Shown: positions 11,642 through 22,900, counted from the stretch's first letter. The stretch: DNA of 64,000 nucleotides from Puccinellia tenuiflora (GCA_012064385.1 QRDG01001511.1:124001-188000), one strand, 5' to 3'. Notes: generated by a model not told the origin, from the sequence alone. Numbers and translations: made by a program.

Positions 11642-12035
11642 CAACATGTTTCAACTTGCAAGCACTTATATTTAAGCTATGTGAAGGAGCATTCAACTTG
11701 TTTCAACTTGCAAGCACTTATATTTCTCCTATGTAAAAAGGAATTTTGCATGCATTCAAAGCCATGTGAAGGAGCATTCAACATGTTTCAACTTGCAAGC
11801 ACTTATATTTCTCCTATGCAAAAATGAATTTTGCATGCATTCAAAGCCATGAGAAGGAGCATTCAACATGTTTCAACTTGCAAGCACTTATGTTTCTCCT
11901 ATGCAAAAAGGAATTTTGCATGCATTCAAAGCCATGTGAAGGAGCAGTCAACATGTTTCAACTCGCAAGCACTTATATTTCCCTATGCAAAAAACAAAAT
12001 TTTGCATGCATCCAAAGCCTTGTGAAGGAGCATTG
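11642..12035. repeat. 85-bp tandem repeat array
   Basis: The unit starts near GTTTCAACTTGCAAGCACTT and includes TTTTGCATGCATTCAAAGCC and TGAAGGAGCATTCAACATG. GTTTC anchors lie at 11648, 11700, 11785, 11870 and 11955, giving one internally deleted 52-bp unit followed by 85-bp units. The period is not a multiple of three, so the overlapping open frames here are repeat artefacts. Confidence 0.9.
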
Positions 12036-12122
12036 ATTAAAGTAAAATAAAAGATTGGTCTTTTTTCTCATCTGATGATGTGATTGACACATGTGTGCAG
12101 GTGAGAAGAGCGTCCTAGCTAA

Positions 12123-13163
12123 GATCATCTCCACCGGCACTCCGGAACTTTTTTCAAATTATGTCCTCTTTTGGGGGTGTGAGACAATTGTCCCGCTATT
12201 TCAGGGGTGCCGCCCACACCGGCACCCACAAACAGAACTTAAAAAACTTGCAAATTAAAATGTTCAAATTTCATTCAAACTTTGTTATATATTGCAGTAT
12301 TTGAAGGACATTTAAACAAAACCAACCTCGCTGGCGTCCCTGAACCAAACCCTAGTCCAAGCCGAGGCTATCCCAGTCGACGTTGTCGTCACTATCGTCA
12401 TCGTTGTCGTCATCGAGGTAGACAACGGTGGAGGAGGAGGCCGCACAGGAGGTGGATGTGGCATCAACGAGCGAAGTGGAAGCCCCACCTCTGGAGGAGG
12501 CCTGTCGCGTTGTCATCTCGATGATCTGCATGAAGCCCGGTGAGTCCTGCTCGAGATCTGTAGCCGAGGCCGCCCACGCTAACCAGTAACCACCCATCCC
12601 TTCGGCAGGCAAAAGTCGGAAGAGACGAGTAGCCCGTAGCAGTAGAAGTGGCGCCCCTGCTCGAGGGTGAGACTACAGCCTCCCTTGGAACAACCGGCCT
12701 CGGCGATGTACGACGTAGTAGCTAGGGGTTGAGGAGAGCTACACCGGTGAGGGAGGAGAATGGATGAGAAGAAGCACGTGGAGAGCCATGGCAAAGGTGT
12801 CCTTTATATACTAGGAATGGCCGAGGGGGCGGTGCGCCACTTTAAATGTTGCGCATGGATAGATGTTGGCGCCGTCCCTTTCCTTCGTGCCCCGTCACGT
12901 CGCCCGGGGAACCTCCCGGCATAGTGGACGCCATAATGCCGGAATGGCCTCCAGCAGCGCCATTAATCGTAACTGGCCGGGTTGTGTCTATGACGGGTGG
13001 GCTCTGGCTGTCAGAGGGTTTGTCCGGTCACTGTCCGACACCCCCAAACAGGCCTCCAACTTTGGAGGTTCTCTTGGGGTGCCGGATAACTACGATGTCG
13101 GTGTGGCCGTTTTTTATGTTGGTCAATTTCATTCGGCCTTTGAGGGTGCCGATAGAGATGCTC
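12123..13163. mobile_element. Harbinger-like non-autonomous element with GC-rich interior
   Basis: The left end GATCATCTCCACCGGCACTC pairs with the reversed right end GAGCATCTCTATCGGCACCC, about four mismatches in 20. TAA flanks both sides (12120-12122 and 13164-13166). The interior is GC-rich and coding-like: an 86-residue minus-strand frame (12612-12352) ends in an acidic run (DDDNDDDSDD). No transposase motif is seen. It may carry a captured gene fragment or a decayed Harbinger ORF1. Its right end is only 275 bases from the dioxygenase start. Confidence 0.65.
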
Positions 13164-13438
13164 TAAGCATCCACGGCAAGTTCCGGAACCTTCACGTGGT
13201 GACTTGTAGACGCCCGACTAAATCAGGCAGCCGTCCAAGTCCAACGACTCGATCACTGGCCCTAGACGCCGCAACACAGCCGCCGTGTGCCAACGGTGAC
13301 GCCTCCGGGCAAGGAAAAGAAGACAAATTGGGTAGGGACTTGTGTTCTACGCGAAGAAGACAGCATTAATTTGTTTGACGTTGCACTGGCAGGTAGCTAC
13401 TGTACTAGCTAGCCTGAAAAATCTGATCCATCGAGAAG

Positions 13439-14737
13439 ATGGGGCTGCTGTCCAACACCCCGGTGCACCACGCTGTGCCAGACGAGTACGTCCTGCCGCC
13501 GGAGAAGCGCCCCGACACCGACGAGCTCGTCCATCCCACCGTCACCCTCCCTGTCATCGACCTCGCCGCCGGCCGCCCCCGCCACCTCATCGTCGACGAG
13601 ATCATCATGGCCGGCAAAGAGTTCGGCTTCTTCCAGGCACGCACGCACGCGCCACAACAATTGTCAATTACTTATATTATCCGTTCCACAGACTCAGCTA
13701 TTGATTTTGGACTCGTTCGGTACTCCATCCATCCATGTGTTGTTGCAAGCAGGTTGTGAACCATGGCGTGGGCGACGAGGTGGTCGGGGCGTTCCGGTCC
13801 GCCGCGGCGGACTTCTTCGCGATGCCCGCAGAGGACAAGCTCCCCTACTACTCCGACGACCTCACCAAACCGTTCCGCATCGACACCAGCACCACCTACG
13901 TCACCGACCGCAGCGGCGGCGGCGGCGGTCGGTACTGGCGCGACTACCTCCAGCTGCAGTGCTTCCCCGTTGACAGGTTCTCGCGAGACTGGCCGACCGA
14001 GCCGGCCGCCTTCGTGCCCAGCCTGGCCGCGTACGCCACGGCGGTGCAGACGCTGGGGGCCACGCTGCTCGGGCTCATCGCCGAGGGTCTTGGCCTGGAG
14101 GAGAGGTTCTTCCTCGGCGAGCTCAGCGGCGGCGGGACGCTGATGAACGTGAACTGGTACCCGCCGTGCCCGGACCCGAGCCTCACGCTGGGCCTGCTGC
14201 CGCACTGCGACCGGCCGCTCCTGACCGTGCTGTCGCAGGGCGACGTCAGCGGCCTCCAGGCCAGGCACAAGGGCCGGTGGATCGCCGTGCAGCCCGTCCC
14301 AAACGCTTTCGTCATCAACTTCGGCCACATGATGGAGGTCGGAAATGAGAATCTGTAGCATCAATTTTTCACTCCATCTTAAGTTCCAGCTGATCGGTCA
14401 TTTGTATCTGGTGTACATGTTGGTGAGATCATTAATTCCTCGTGTGTGTGTGCAGATCGTGACGAACGGGCTGCTTCAGAGCGTAGAGCACCGCGCGGTG
14501 ACCAACTCCAGTGCGGCGAGGTTGTCGGTGGTGACGGTCATGTTGCCGGACATGGACTGCCGGATCGAGCCCGCGCCGGCGCTGGTGAAGGAGGAGGAGC
14601 AGGCCAAGTTCAGGCCCTTCCTCTTCCGGGAGTTCAACGAGGCGTACGCCGCCGCCGCAGCCAACCGGGAGGACGTGCTCCAGCGCTTTAGGATCCATTC
14701 GGAACTAACCAAGCCCAGGCTTGGTACAATGGAGTGA
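13439..14737 (+). CDS. 2-oxoglutarate/Fe(II)-dependent dioxygenase (IDS3/H6H-like)
   Basis: Three exons: 13439-13636, 13753-14337 and 14456-14737, encoding 354 residues, a normal length for the family. Such soluble enzymes couple 2-oxoglutarate decarboxylation to hydroxylation of small molecules. The iron-binding triad is visible as H217-C-D219 and H273, and the 2-oxoglutarate-binding R-x-S as R283-L-S285. The N-terminal DIOX_N region has VIDLAAG and FGFFQVVNHGV. VNWYPPCPDP and WIAVQPVPNAFVINFGHMMEI are typical of the group that includes mugineic-acid dioxygenases, hyoscyamine 6-hydroxylase and DMR6-like proteins. The substrate is unknown. Intron 1 (13637-13752) begins GC (CAG|GCACGC) and ends CAG; intron 2 (14338-14455) is GT-AG. 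Both are phase 0. No frame damage is seen, so I think it is intact. Confidence 0.88.
13637..13752 (+). other. GC-AG intron of the dioxygenase gene
   Basis: The exon ends TTC-TTC-CAG and the next bases are GCACGC. The acceptor is TTGCAAGCAG|GTTGTGAAC. This joins GFFQ to VVNHGV, the conserved junction in this enzyme family, so a GC donor is required. GC-AG introns are a known minority class and the CAG flank favours their use. Confidence 0.8.
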
Positions 14738-15856
14738 CCGGCTACTTGTTTTGGTTCCAGCCATTAACGGCTAGCTGGTGATTCACTTGACAATTAATCT
14801 GCGTCTGTCAAGCTCTAATAAGTTGTTCTTCACTATTAGTATTAGTTTGGAGGTGTCTTTGAGAGCTTTCAGTGAGTTTGGAGGTGTCTCCTGGCTGTCT
14901 TATAAGTTCTTTCATCGTCCTTCAACCTTTTGTTCTTGTATCGTAATCCCACCGTTTCAGAATATCTATTTTTTGATTTGTCTTAAATCTCAAAATGTAA
15001 CTATGCGATATGAAACAAAGTGGTGATGCATAACATGTTGCCGAGTGTAGTTAACGACACTAAGCCAGTCCTGATCAAGGTTTCGGTGACTGAAATAAAC
15101 TCTTCTAGGGTGATTGGGATTTCCGGTAACCGCGGTTACCAGAAAATACCGCTGAAAATTGTTAAACAAAATTCTAATTCAAATCTTAGGAAGAGCTCCT
15201 GCCAGTTCACGTAAAAAAAATCTTAGGCCAAACTAATAAAAAGTTGTAAAAGTCAATACCTGCACAATGCACAGCCTTCTAGCCCATTGGTATGGAGCTA
15301 TATATTTCCATGCGGTATGTTATCAAGTCGCAGATTCGAAACCCAGGATTTTTTTTTTTTTGCATTATTACGTAAAATTAAATCTCACACTAAGTATTAA
15401 TCCTCAAAAATGAGGAAATAACGGGAACATCGAAAATGCATTCCCGCCTGGGCACACGCATCCCCGTCTTATCCTCAGCCCTCAAACATGCATCGATTGG
15501 CAGACGCTGATCCTTACCATTTTGCAACAAAGTCCCTCACATAAATTGAGTTCACAATCGAAGATCCCTCCCATTTTATAACACACACCTTATATTTTCG
15601 TCCTTAGAATCCTAGTACAAAGAGTTCACAATCACAGAACCATATTTTATAAACAAATAAATAAACAAGAGTCTTGGGCATGGACGAATTTACGTAGAGG
15701 AGATGGGCTCTTGGCCAGATCCCGCACAAACATGTTTCCACATGGGGGAATTGGAAAGACAAAACGGAAGAAGAATTAACACACAATCTGTACCATATAT
15801 TTACCCACAAAATTCGGATAAAAAATCATACGAAAATGCGTACACAAATTCGTATC
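14738..15856. other. Intergenic region after the dioxygenase gene
   Basis: About 1.1 kb with no gene. It contains dioxygenase 3' UTR, a perfect 16-base palindrome GGTAACCGCGGTTACC at 15125-15140, and a possible SINE with a T-rich tail near 15275-15361. Sequence to 15856 is unremarkable. Confidence 0.5.
15275..15361 (+). mobile_element. Possible tRNA-derived SINE fragment
   Basis: TAGCCCATTGG resembles a pol III A box, and GATTCGAAACC about 50 bases later resembles a B box. A tract of about 14 T follows at 15348-15361. This box order plus a homopolymer tail fits a plant SINE, but it is short and I could not find target-site duplications. Confidence 0.35.
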
Positions 15857-15879
15857 TCAAAGAAATGGAACCCCAGACG

Positions 15880-16422
15880 GCGGCGGCGAGGACCACGTAG
15901 CGGGGCAGCTCGGCGGCGAAGAAGGCCTCGACGGCGGCCTGGCGGGTGAGGTCGAGCTCGGCGTGGGTGCGGACGACCACGTCGGTGAAGCCGAGGGAGA
16001 GCAGGCGGCGGTGGATGGCCGAGCCCACCAGGCCGCGGTGGCCCGCCAGGAGGGCGGCGTCGACGACGTTGGTCTGGATCTAGAGGTTGGCGGCGATGAA
16101 GTCGGCGGGGAAGGCCGCGGAGGGCGGCGTCGACGACGTTGGTCTGGATCTGGAGGTTGGCGGCGATGAAGTCGGCGGGGAAGGTGGAGTTGGCGTGGAT
16201 GCCGCCGACCTTGGCGGCGGCGAGGACCACGTAGCGGGGCAGCTCGGCGGCGAAGAAGGCCTCGACGGCGGCCTGGCGGGTGAGGTCGAGCTCGGCGTGG
16301 GTGCGGACGACCACGTCGGTGAAGCTGAGGGAGAGCAGGCGGCGGTGGATGGCCGAGCCCACCAGGCCGCGGTGGCCCGCCAGGAAGACCTTGCCGCGGC
16401 GGCGGGAGTGACGGTGCCCATG
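15880..16422 (-). pseudogene. Rearranged 5' fragment of GDP-L-fucose synthase gene
   Basis: GDP-L-fucose synthase (GER) is a cytosolic NADPH-dependent epimerase-reductase making GDP-L-fucose. The minus strand shows an apparent start at 16422 (MGTVTP), then the family's N-terminal nucleotide-binding region in another frame: GHRGLVGSAIHRRL, VVVRTHAELDLTRQ, AAKVGGIHANSTFPADFIAANL and QIQTNVVDAA. Two segments are duplicated. A 66-bp piece occurs at 16120-16185 and 16050-16115. A 171-bp piece occurs at 16213-16383 and again at 15880-16050 with about one difference. Similarity ends abruptly at 15880 after about 90 residues; the intact enzyme has about 320. There is a frame break after the start and a stop in the 66-bp copy. 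The upstream 5' UTR appears retained. It is non-functional. Confidence 0.8.
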
Positions 16423-17088
16423 TCGCCGGAGGTGGGTTGGGGGGATGGGGTTTGGCGCCGGCGGAAAGTGAGAGGAAGAGAGATGGCGACGTGGCTAAGA
16501 TGGACTTGTACTCTTTGTTTCCTATAGGGGGAAGAAAGTGTACAAAGATAAGAATGTGTGTGTAAATTGTACAGCACGAATCTGAAACGAGGTGTGCACG
16601 GTGCAGATAAGCCCGGCTCCCGTGAGCCCAGGTGGGAAAACTGCGTTGCGGGAACATGAGTCGGACTGGTGACATCCAATACAAAATGCTGGACCTCTAT
16701 CCATCTGATCTCTTGCCATTGCTCTGTTAACTCATTGATTGAACTTTTTCTAAACTTGATCATCCACCTTCGAATGTTCTCATAAATGTGTGCATTTTAT
16801 TTACTACTATCTCAGATATCTCTCTAAAATGATTTGGTGGTGCTTCTCCCAACCATGTACCATGCCACAATCTGACCGTTGTTCCACTGGCCGGTCAGCA
16901 CCCGAAGCAAAGTAATGTGACCTCTTTGTCAGCTGAGCTTTCCATGAATGTCTTATTAGCCAAATATTTCTTTTTCTTGTGGCTATATATATCCTCCATC
17001 TTCACAGTCATTCTCCTAAATCCATTCCACGGGCGATCGAGAGCTCACCATCTTTGACCATATCCAGCTGATTAAACCAGCAAGCATC
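16423..17088. other. Spacer between the GER fragment and the BAHD gene
   Basis: The first ~80 bases look like retained GER 5' UTR on the minus strand. The rest is non-coding and includes the BAHD promoter; no element ends were found. Confidence 0.5.
16984..16991 (+). promoter_or_regulatory. Likely TATA box of the BAHD gene
   Basis: TATATATA inside GGCTATATATATCC lies 98 bases before the ATG. That would give a 5' UTR of about 65 bases, normal for plant genes. No other strong candidate is closer. Confidence 0.6.
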
Positions 17089-18519
17089 ATGCCATCATCT
17101 CGCTCTGCGTTGTGGCCACGGCACGGCGAGGTGATGGCGTGCCAGCACGGCGTCCGCATCGTGTCTCGACGCATGGTGCGGCCGGCAAGCGACGGGGAAC
17201 CAAAGTCGACTGAGACGGTGCACCTCACGCCGTGGGACCTGCAGATGCTCACCGTCGACTACATCCAGATGGGCGTCCTCCTGCCCCGGCCACCGGCGCC
17301 GACAGCGGCAGAGCACATGGTCGACCACCTCGCGCAGTCCCTGGCGCGCGCACTGGCGCGCTTCTACCCCTACGCCGGCCGCCTCGCCACCGAGGAACAC
17401 GTCGGCGGCAGCGGCAGCGGCAAAGGCGTCACCGTTTCGCTGCAATGCACCGGGGACGGCGCCGAGTTCGTCCACGCCGTGGCGGCAGACACAACCGTCT
17501 CCGACGTCGCTGGCTCGTTGCGTATCCCTCGCGTGGTCTGGTCCTTCTTCCCTCTCAACGGGCTGGTCGGCGCCGACGCCGCCGTGCTCAGCGGCTCCCG
17601 CGTCCCAGTCCTCGCCGCGCAGGTCACCGAGCTCGCCGACGGCGTGTTCGTCGCCATGTCGCTCAACCATGGCGTCGCGGACGGGACTGCGTTCTGGCAC
17701 CTGTTCAATACGTGGTCTGAGATCAGCCGCCGGAACGGCGGCAGCGAGGCGATCACCACGCCGGAGCCCGTGCTCGAGCGGTGGTTCCCGGACGCCTGCC
17801 CGGTCCCCGTCCCGCTTCCATTCCCGACGCTGGATCACGCCGTGCGGCGGTTCGATGGCCCACCCGTGGAGGAATGCTTCTTCGCATTCTCCGCGGAGAG
17901 CATCAGGAGCCTCAAGGCGAGAGCCAACGCCGAGATATCCGGCACGGCGGCGACCGCCACCATTTCCTCGCTGCAGTCCCTGCTCGCGCACCTGTGGCTC
18001 GCCGTGACCCGCGCCCGGCGCCTCCGGCCGGAGCAGGAGACCTCCTACACGCTGGCGGTCAGTTGCCGGGGTCGGGTGAAGCGCGTGCCCCAGTTCTACT
18101 CCGGCAACTCCATGGTGCGGTGCGCCACGGCGAAGGTGGCCGCCGGCGAGATCCTGCGCGGTGGTCTGGGTTCGACGGCGTGGCGGCTGAACCGCGCGGT
18201 GGCGTCGTGCACCGAGGCGGCCCTGGTGGGATCCACGGTGGCATGGCACGTGGAGCCACGGTTCGCGTACCTGGTCGGGTGGTGGCACCCGGCGCTGTTG
18301 GTGACGGGCAACTCGCCGCGGTTCGACGTGTTCGGTAACGACTTTGGATGGGGGAGGCCAGTGGCGGTGCGGAGCGGCGGCGGGAATAAGGTTGACGGAA
18401 GGGCCACCGTGTACGAGGGGAGCGGAGGTGGCATCGGGATGGAGCTCTGCCTGGCTCCGGAGGCTCTCGCAAGGCTCATCGCCGATGACGAGTTCATGGC
18501 CGTGGTGAACCAAGCCTAA
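17089..18519 (+). CDS. BAHD-family acyltransferase
   Basis: A single-exon gene for 476 residues, the usual family length (430-480). BAHD enzymes are cytosolic and transfer acyl groups from acyl-CoA to hydroxyl or amine groups of alcohols, phenolics, polyamines and other metabolites. The catalytic HxxxD is HGVAD at 194-198 and the structural DFGWG is at 418-422. The N-terminal region has TPWDLQML and FYPYAGRLA, also standard. The overall pattern is closest to the uncharacterised At3g50280-type acetyltransferases, so the acceptor cannot be predicted. A TATA box lies at 16984 and AATAAA at 18536-18541. No frameshift or stop is seen. The long antisense open frame over this gene is a GC-content shadow. 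It lies about 2.4 kb downstream of the dioxygenase on the same strand. Confidence 0.9.
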   Translation: MPSSRSALWPRHGEVMACQHGVRIVSRRMVRPASDGEPKSTETVHLTPWDLQMLTVDYIQMGVLLPRPPAPTAAEHMVDHLAQSLARALARFYPYAGRLATEEHVGGSGSGKGVTVSLQCTGDGAEFVHAVAADTTVSDVAGSLRIPRVVWSFFPLNGLVGADAAVLSGSRVPVLAAQVTELADGVFVAMSLNHGVADGTAFWHLFNTWSEISRRNGGSEAITTPEPVLERWFPDACPVPVPLPFPTLDHAVRRFDGPPVEECFFAFSAESIRSLKARANAEISGTAATATISSLQSLLAHLWLAVTRARRLRPEQETSYTLAVSCRGRVKRVPQFYSGNSMVRCATAKVAAGEILRGGLGSTAWRLNRAVASCTEAALVGSTVAWHVEPRFAYLVGWWHPALLVTGNSPRFDVFGNDFGWGRPVAVRSGGGNKVDGRATVYEGSGGGIGMELCLAPEALARLIADDEFMAVVNQA

Positions 18520-18535
18520 TAGCGCGCGTGAAATT

Positions 18536-18541
18536 AATAAA
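18536..18541 (+). terminator. Polyadenylation signal candidate of the BAHD gene
   Basis: AATAAA occurs 17 bases after the TAA stop codon, followed by T-rich sequence. It is close to the stop, so the functional near-upstream element could lie further downstream. Confidence 0.4.
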
Positions 18542-19915
18542 TGTTTAGTTTTCATGTGTTTCTTCTTGATAGGGAAACTTGCTTCCCAGGCTAGTATCCA
18601 AATTCAACATGACTCATTCAATATACTGTATAATTTTGTTATATCATCAGTCTGTGTGCACATTATTATCTGAAATCTTATTATCTTAATGTTGAGCTGC
18701 TTCGCTCTGAGCTCCACGACACTCGATCTTTGCCAAGGTTTAGGTTGCGTCGGTTGTGTCTTTATTACTCCCTCCGTCCAGAAATAACTGTCGCGGCTGG
18801 CATTTTGTAAAAACAACCTTAATTGTTTTGAGACAAACTCCGCAGTCCAGCCCGTGTCGGGACAACACGTCATGCTCCCCTCGCTCTCCTCCCCGCGCTC
18901 CGGCGCCGAGCTCGTGCTCTTCCCCCGGCGCTCCGTCGCCGTGCCGCACTCCGGCGTCGTGCGGAGCTCCCCCCCACTCCACCTCGTCGTGCCACGCTCT
19001 CCCCTCCCCTCAACCTCGCCGTCCTGTGGCTGTCCCCCCACGTCGCCGCTGTCCCCTCGAATCCGCCAGAAAAGCGCCCATTTTTCGGCGGTGGGAAGTC
19101 GGATTCGGTGGCGGAGAAGCCGGATTCGGTGGCGGAGAAGACCGATCCGGTGAGGGAGAAGCTACAGGCAGAGGAGGGAAGGATGCAGACGGTGGCGAAG
19201 AAGGTAGAGCCGGGGGCGATGCAGTGATGGTGCGGCGGTCTCCGGCCGATGCTCCTCGACGCTGGTGGTCCGGTGACGATGCTGGTGCTCCTCCGGCTGG
19301 TGGCCCAGGTCGCCGGCTGTACGGCGCACTGAGTACAGCCTCGGCTACAAACTGGCATCGAGCTCCAAAGCTCTGTTTTTTTTGTCCCCACCGCCGCAGA
19401 CCTTGTTCGGCTACACCGAGACTCCCTGTGAGCCTCCCCTTCTTTTCCCTTTTTCCCGTCATTGTTTGCATACTGTATAGGCCTTGGCGAATGAAGAAGC
19501 CTTGGTACAGTAGAACTAGTGCGTAGACTGAATTCGCTCATGGTGTTGTGAGAACCTGAACATGCTCATATTGACTGAACTAGTGAGTAGGAGTGCTAAT
19601 GGACTGCTAGCTTGCTCTCTGCAGAAACTGAATTCATGCTCCTATCCGCTGATATTTTGCTTGTTGTATGCAAACTGAACATGCATGTTGAAATTTGGCT
19701 TGCTGCAGACTGAATTTTGCTTGCTGCAAATTGAATTCATGCTCATATTGCTTGCTTCCCTGAACATGATCATGATCTAATGAATGCTATCACTGCCATT
19801 TATCTGTTCTTGAGGAATCTTGTTCAAATCGAGACCATCGAATGGCTGCTCTCGGCTCTCGCGACAGGCATGGCGACTCTAGGGCGATCTAGGGTTTCCC
19901 ACCCCCCCAACGTCG

Positions 19916-22900
19916 GTGGACACTCCGTCCTCGCCGTCCACCTCTCTTCCCTCTACAATGTCCAAGGTTTCTCTTCTCTCACGTGGCACTTGGCGGTGGA
20001 GGGCCATCTACTCCATCGTTTTTCCTGTCCGTCGGGAGGTAGATCATCTGTACTCTGGTTTTGTTTTGTTGGATCCAAGATCTAGACGGATTTTTCTTCT
20101 TGGGTCCGATGGATCGGTGCGAGATAGGAGGGATCTTTTTCCTAAGGATTGCATTCACCCTGGATCTGAGATCTCTTTCGCTTGTCACCGTGTTAAAGTG
20201 CAAGGCAAATTGGTTGTTCGTGATGATCAACTTTATGATAATGGCAGCTTGGTTAATCTATGCCCTGATTCTCGTCCCTCGCGTTTATTGGAGGATCGCC
20301 CGGTGGATCCGTCATCTATGGCGGTGCATGCGTCTAGGGTTTTGGATCTTGATTTTTCAAAGGGTTTAGCCATGGCCAAGGAGGTTAAGAACCTTTTCAA
20401 TACCACTGTTCACTCAGATAATTCGAATGGATTTCTTATGGTGGTTTCCTTTGCTCGGGCATCTTTCAAGCTCGATGAGGATTCGGTCTCTTTGGCCTTG
20501 GAATCAGCAGTTGGTGGTTTCTGTGGTTCATTACGTGTTCATCTATTGCACGACCGGGTTTTCTCCTTTGTTGTTTCCTGCAAACAAGTGGGTTTTTATA
20601 TTATGCAGCAGAAATGGTTTGAATGCTTTCAGTTTAAATGTTTCTTTCATCTTTGGAGCTCGGGTGGTCCGAATTGGCGTAAGGAATATGCTGCATATTG
20701 TGCTGATTTGGATAGTGAGTGGACTTTGGTATCCAAGAAGAAGTGGAAATCTGGTGTTCGATCAAAGAGGATGCCTAAGAAGAATTGGAAACCCAAGGTT
20801 GCTAATGCTGTCAATATTGCTGGTTCTGGGGTTTTATCTCATGCTGCTCCTCCAAGGTCTGAATCTGTTATTCCGATGCCTGCTATTGCTGTCAATGTTG
20901 CTGGTTCTGGGGTTTTATCTCATGCTGCTCCTCTAAGGTCTGAATCTGATGCTCCGATGAATATTCAGTTTGGAACTGTGGATTTCTCGGCTTTAATTCA
21001 GCCGGACCCGGCGGGAGTTTCAGTTTCAAATCAGGAGGTTTCTAATCTCAGTTCTGGGCCGCCTTTGTCTTCTTTGGAGCCTTCTAATGGGCCTGATTTA
21101 GCCTTTGAGCGTATGATTGATGAGATGGCGGCAAAGGTATGGAAGTGCTCTAGATGCTTTAGTTTTTTGCACGATACCATTATTTGCACTGCTGCCAAAG
21201 CTAGATGTTGGGCTTGTTCACGTGTTGGACACCTAAGGAGGAACTGTCCAGGGTCTAAATCGTCCTTTCAATGGGTGGTCAAGTCATCGAATCAATCTAC
21301 CCTGCCTCCTAGCGTATCTAGCATTGAGATACGAACAGACGCGTGCCCTCCTTCCCCTGTTCGCTCTGGAAAACCCTCCTCCTCGTCTCCACCGCCATCG
21401 CCTTCCCAATCAATGGCGAACTTCCCTGTGGATCCGAATCGCTTCACGCCGGCGGGGATGGAAGTGCTTGCTCCTTGGGGAGATGATGAGAGGCCACCAA
21501 GGATTTACTTTTCCTCTTCTATGGTGCCTCCTCGGCGTCACGAGGCTTGGGCTCTGGCGCAGCTTGTTCCCCGGCCCCCTGCTGATGAGATCGATGATAT
21601 CCTGGAGCAGATTGCACATCACATTGTGGATGATCTTGACATACAGGTAATTAGGCTGGCGGAAAGTGCGGTTGGTCTGGGTCTGTTTTGCTTATCCAGC
21701 CAAGTTTCGCGGGATTTTTTGGTTTCTCAACCTGATTTGCCGTTTGGGGATGGTAGAACTCTGTCTTTTGTTAAGCATGATGAAGGGGAAAACTATCGGG
21801 CTACAGTATATACCAGATTAGGTTGGTTAATGTTCCTCAATATCCCGATGGATTATCGCAATGAGGCTTTTCTCCGGGAGATGGTGAGCCCGTTTGGTAA
21901 GTTCCGTAGTTGGTTCGAGGATGACCCCTCTCCTACCCGCACCTTGATCTACTGTTTGTATGGAGGGGCAAGGGATATTCCCAGATCTGTTGTGATCAGA
22001 GAAACTCAGAGGAGAGGGGGGGCGGTTGTCTCTTGGACTGTCCCTGTTTACATTCTGGGGAGTGAACAAGCTGATGTCTTGCCGGGAGATGAGTCCCCCG
22101 TGCCAGATAATGGCATTCCCCATCCTTTACATGGTGCTCCTGTTCTTTTCCATGATCTGCCTCATAACCCTGAGCCTGAAGGAGATGTGCAGCAAGGCTG
22201 GGGTGCTTGGGATAATGAGGTGGCAGCTGATAATGTTGGGATGGGGGATTGGGATCAAGATGTAATCCAGCCACATGTTCCCCATGTTCAGGATGTAGTA
22301 CAAGAGCACTCTTCTATCACTATGCATTTCTCTGGGGGCTCTATTGCCTCTGGTTCTGTTCAGATGGTTCAAGCTGAGGGCCCAGAGCATGTTATTCATA
22401 TCCCTGATCAGGAGGAGGCTGTCCAGCAAGAGCAAGTTCAGGAACAGGATGATCAATTGGCTGTTGTCCCCTTGGTGCCTCAGGACTTGGAGCAGGACCA
22501 GGATCATAATGTGCAGATCTTCACTGTCTTGATCCCTGATCCTGTGGCTGCTTGGAGTGATTATTTGAAGACTAATTGTGCACAGTTTCAGTTCAGCAGA
22601 GGCTCTATTTTCTTGCCTCAGATTTCTGGGCTCCTTGAGCCAGTTGTTGACAAGAGTTTTCTTCTGTCCTTTCAAGCTGAGAATGATTTTAAGTTTGTTG
22701 CTGAGGCTGGCCCTTTGGTGTCAACTAAGACTCCAAGGAAGAGGAGCAGAAAGCGAGTGGTGGTGCTGCCACCAACTGAGAGAAGAACCACAAGGAGTTC
22801 TGTGCAGAGTGGGGGGTTCAGACTGGTGCCTATGTTGCAGTATCCTGAGCCAAGGAAGAAGCCACGTTCTGCCAAGCCAAACAGCAAGGAGGATTTAGTT

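Noticed and set aside
11642..12035. CRISPR-like array
   Set aside because: The units are contiguous 85-bp tandem repeats without unique spacers, in plant nuclear DNA.
17095..18555. A 486-residue minus-strand open frame antisense to the BAHD gene
   Set aside because: It mirrors the GC-rich coding strand, has no recognisable domain, and the plus strand carries HGVAD and DFGWG.
18756..19541. Overlapping long open frames on both strands (256 and 223 residues) near the left mariner end
   Set aside because: They are Pro/Arg/Ser-rich products of GC-rich DNA, overlap each other, and have no motifs.
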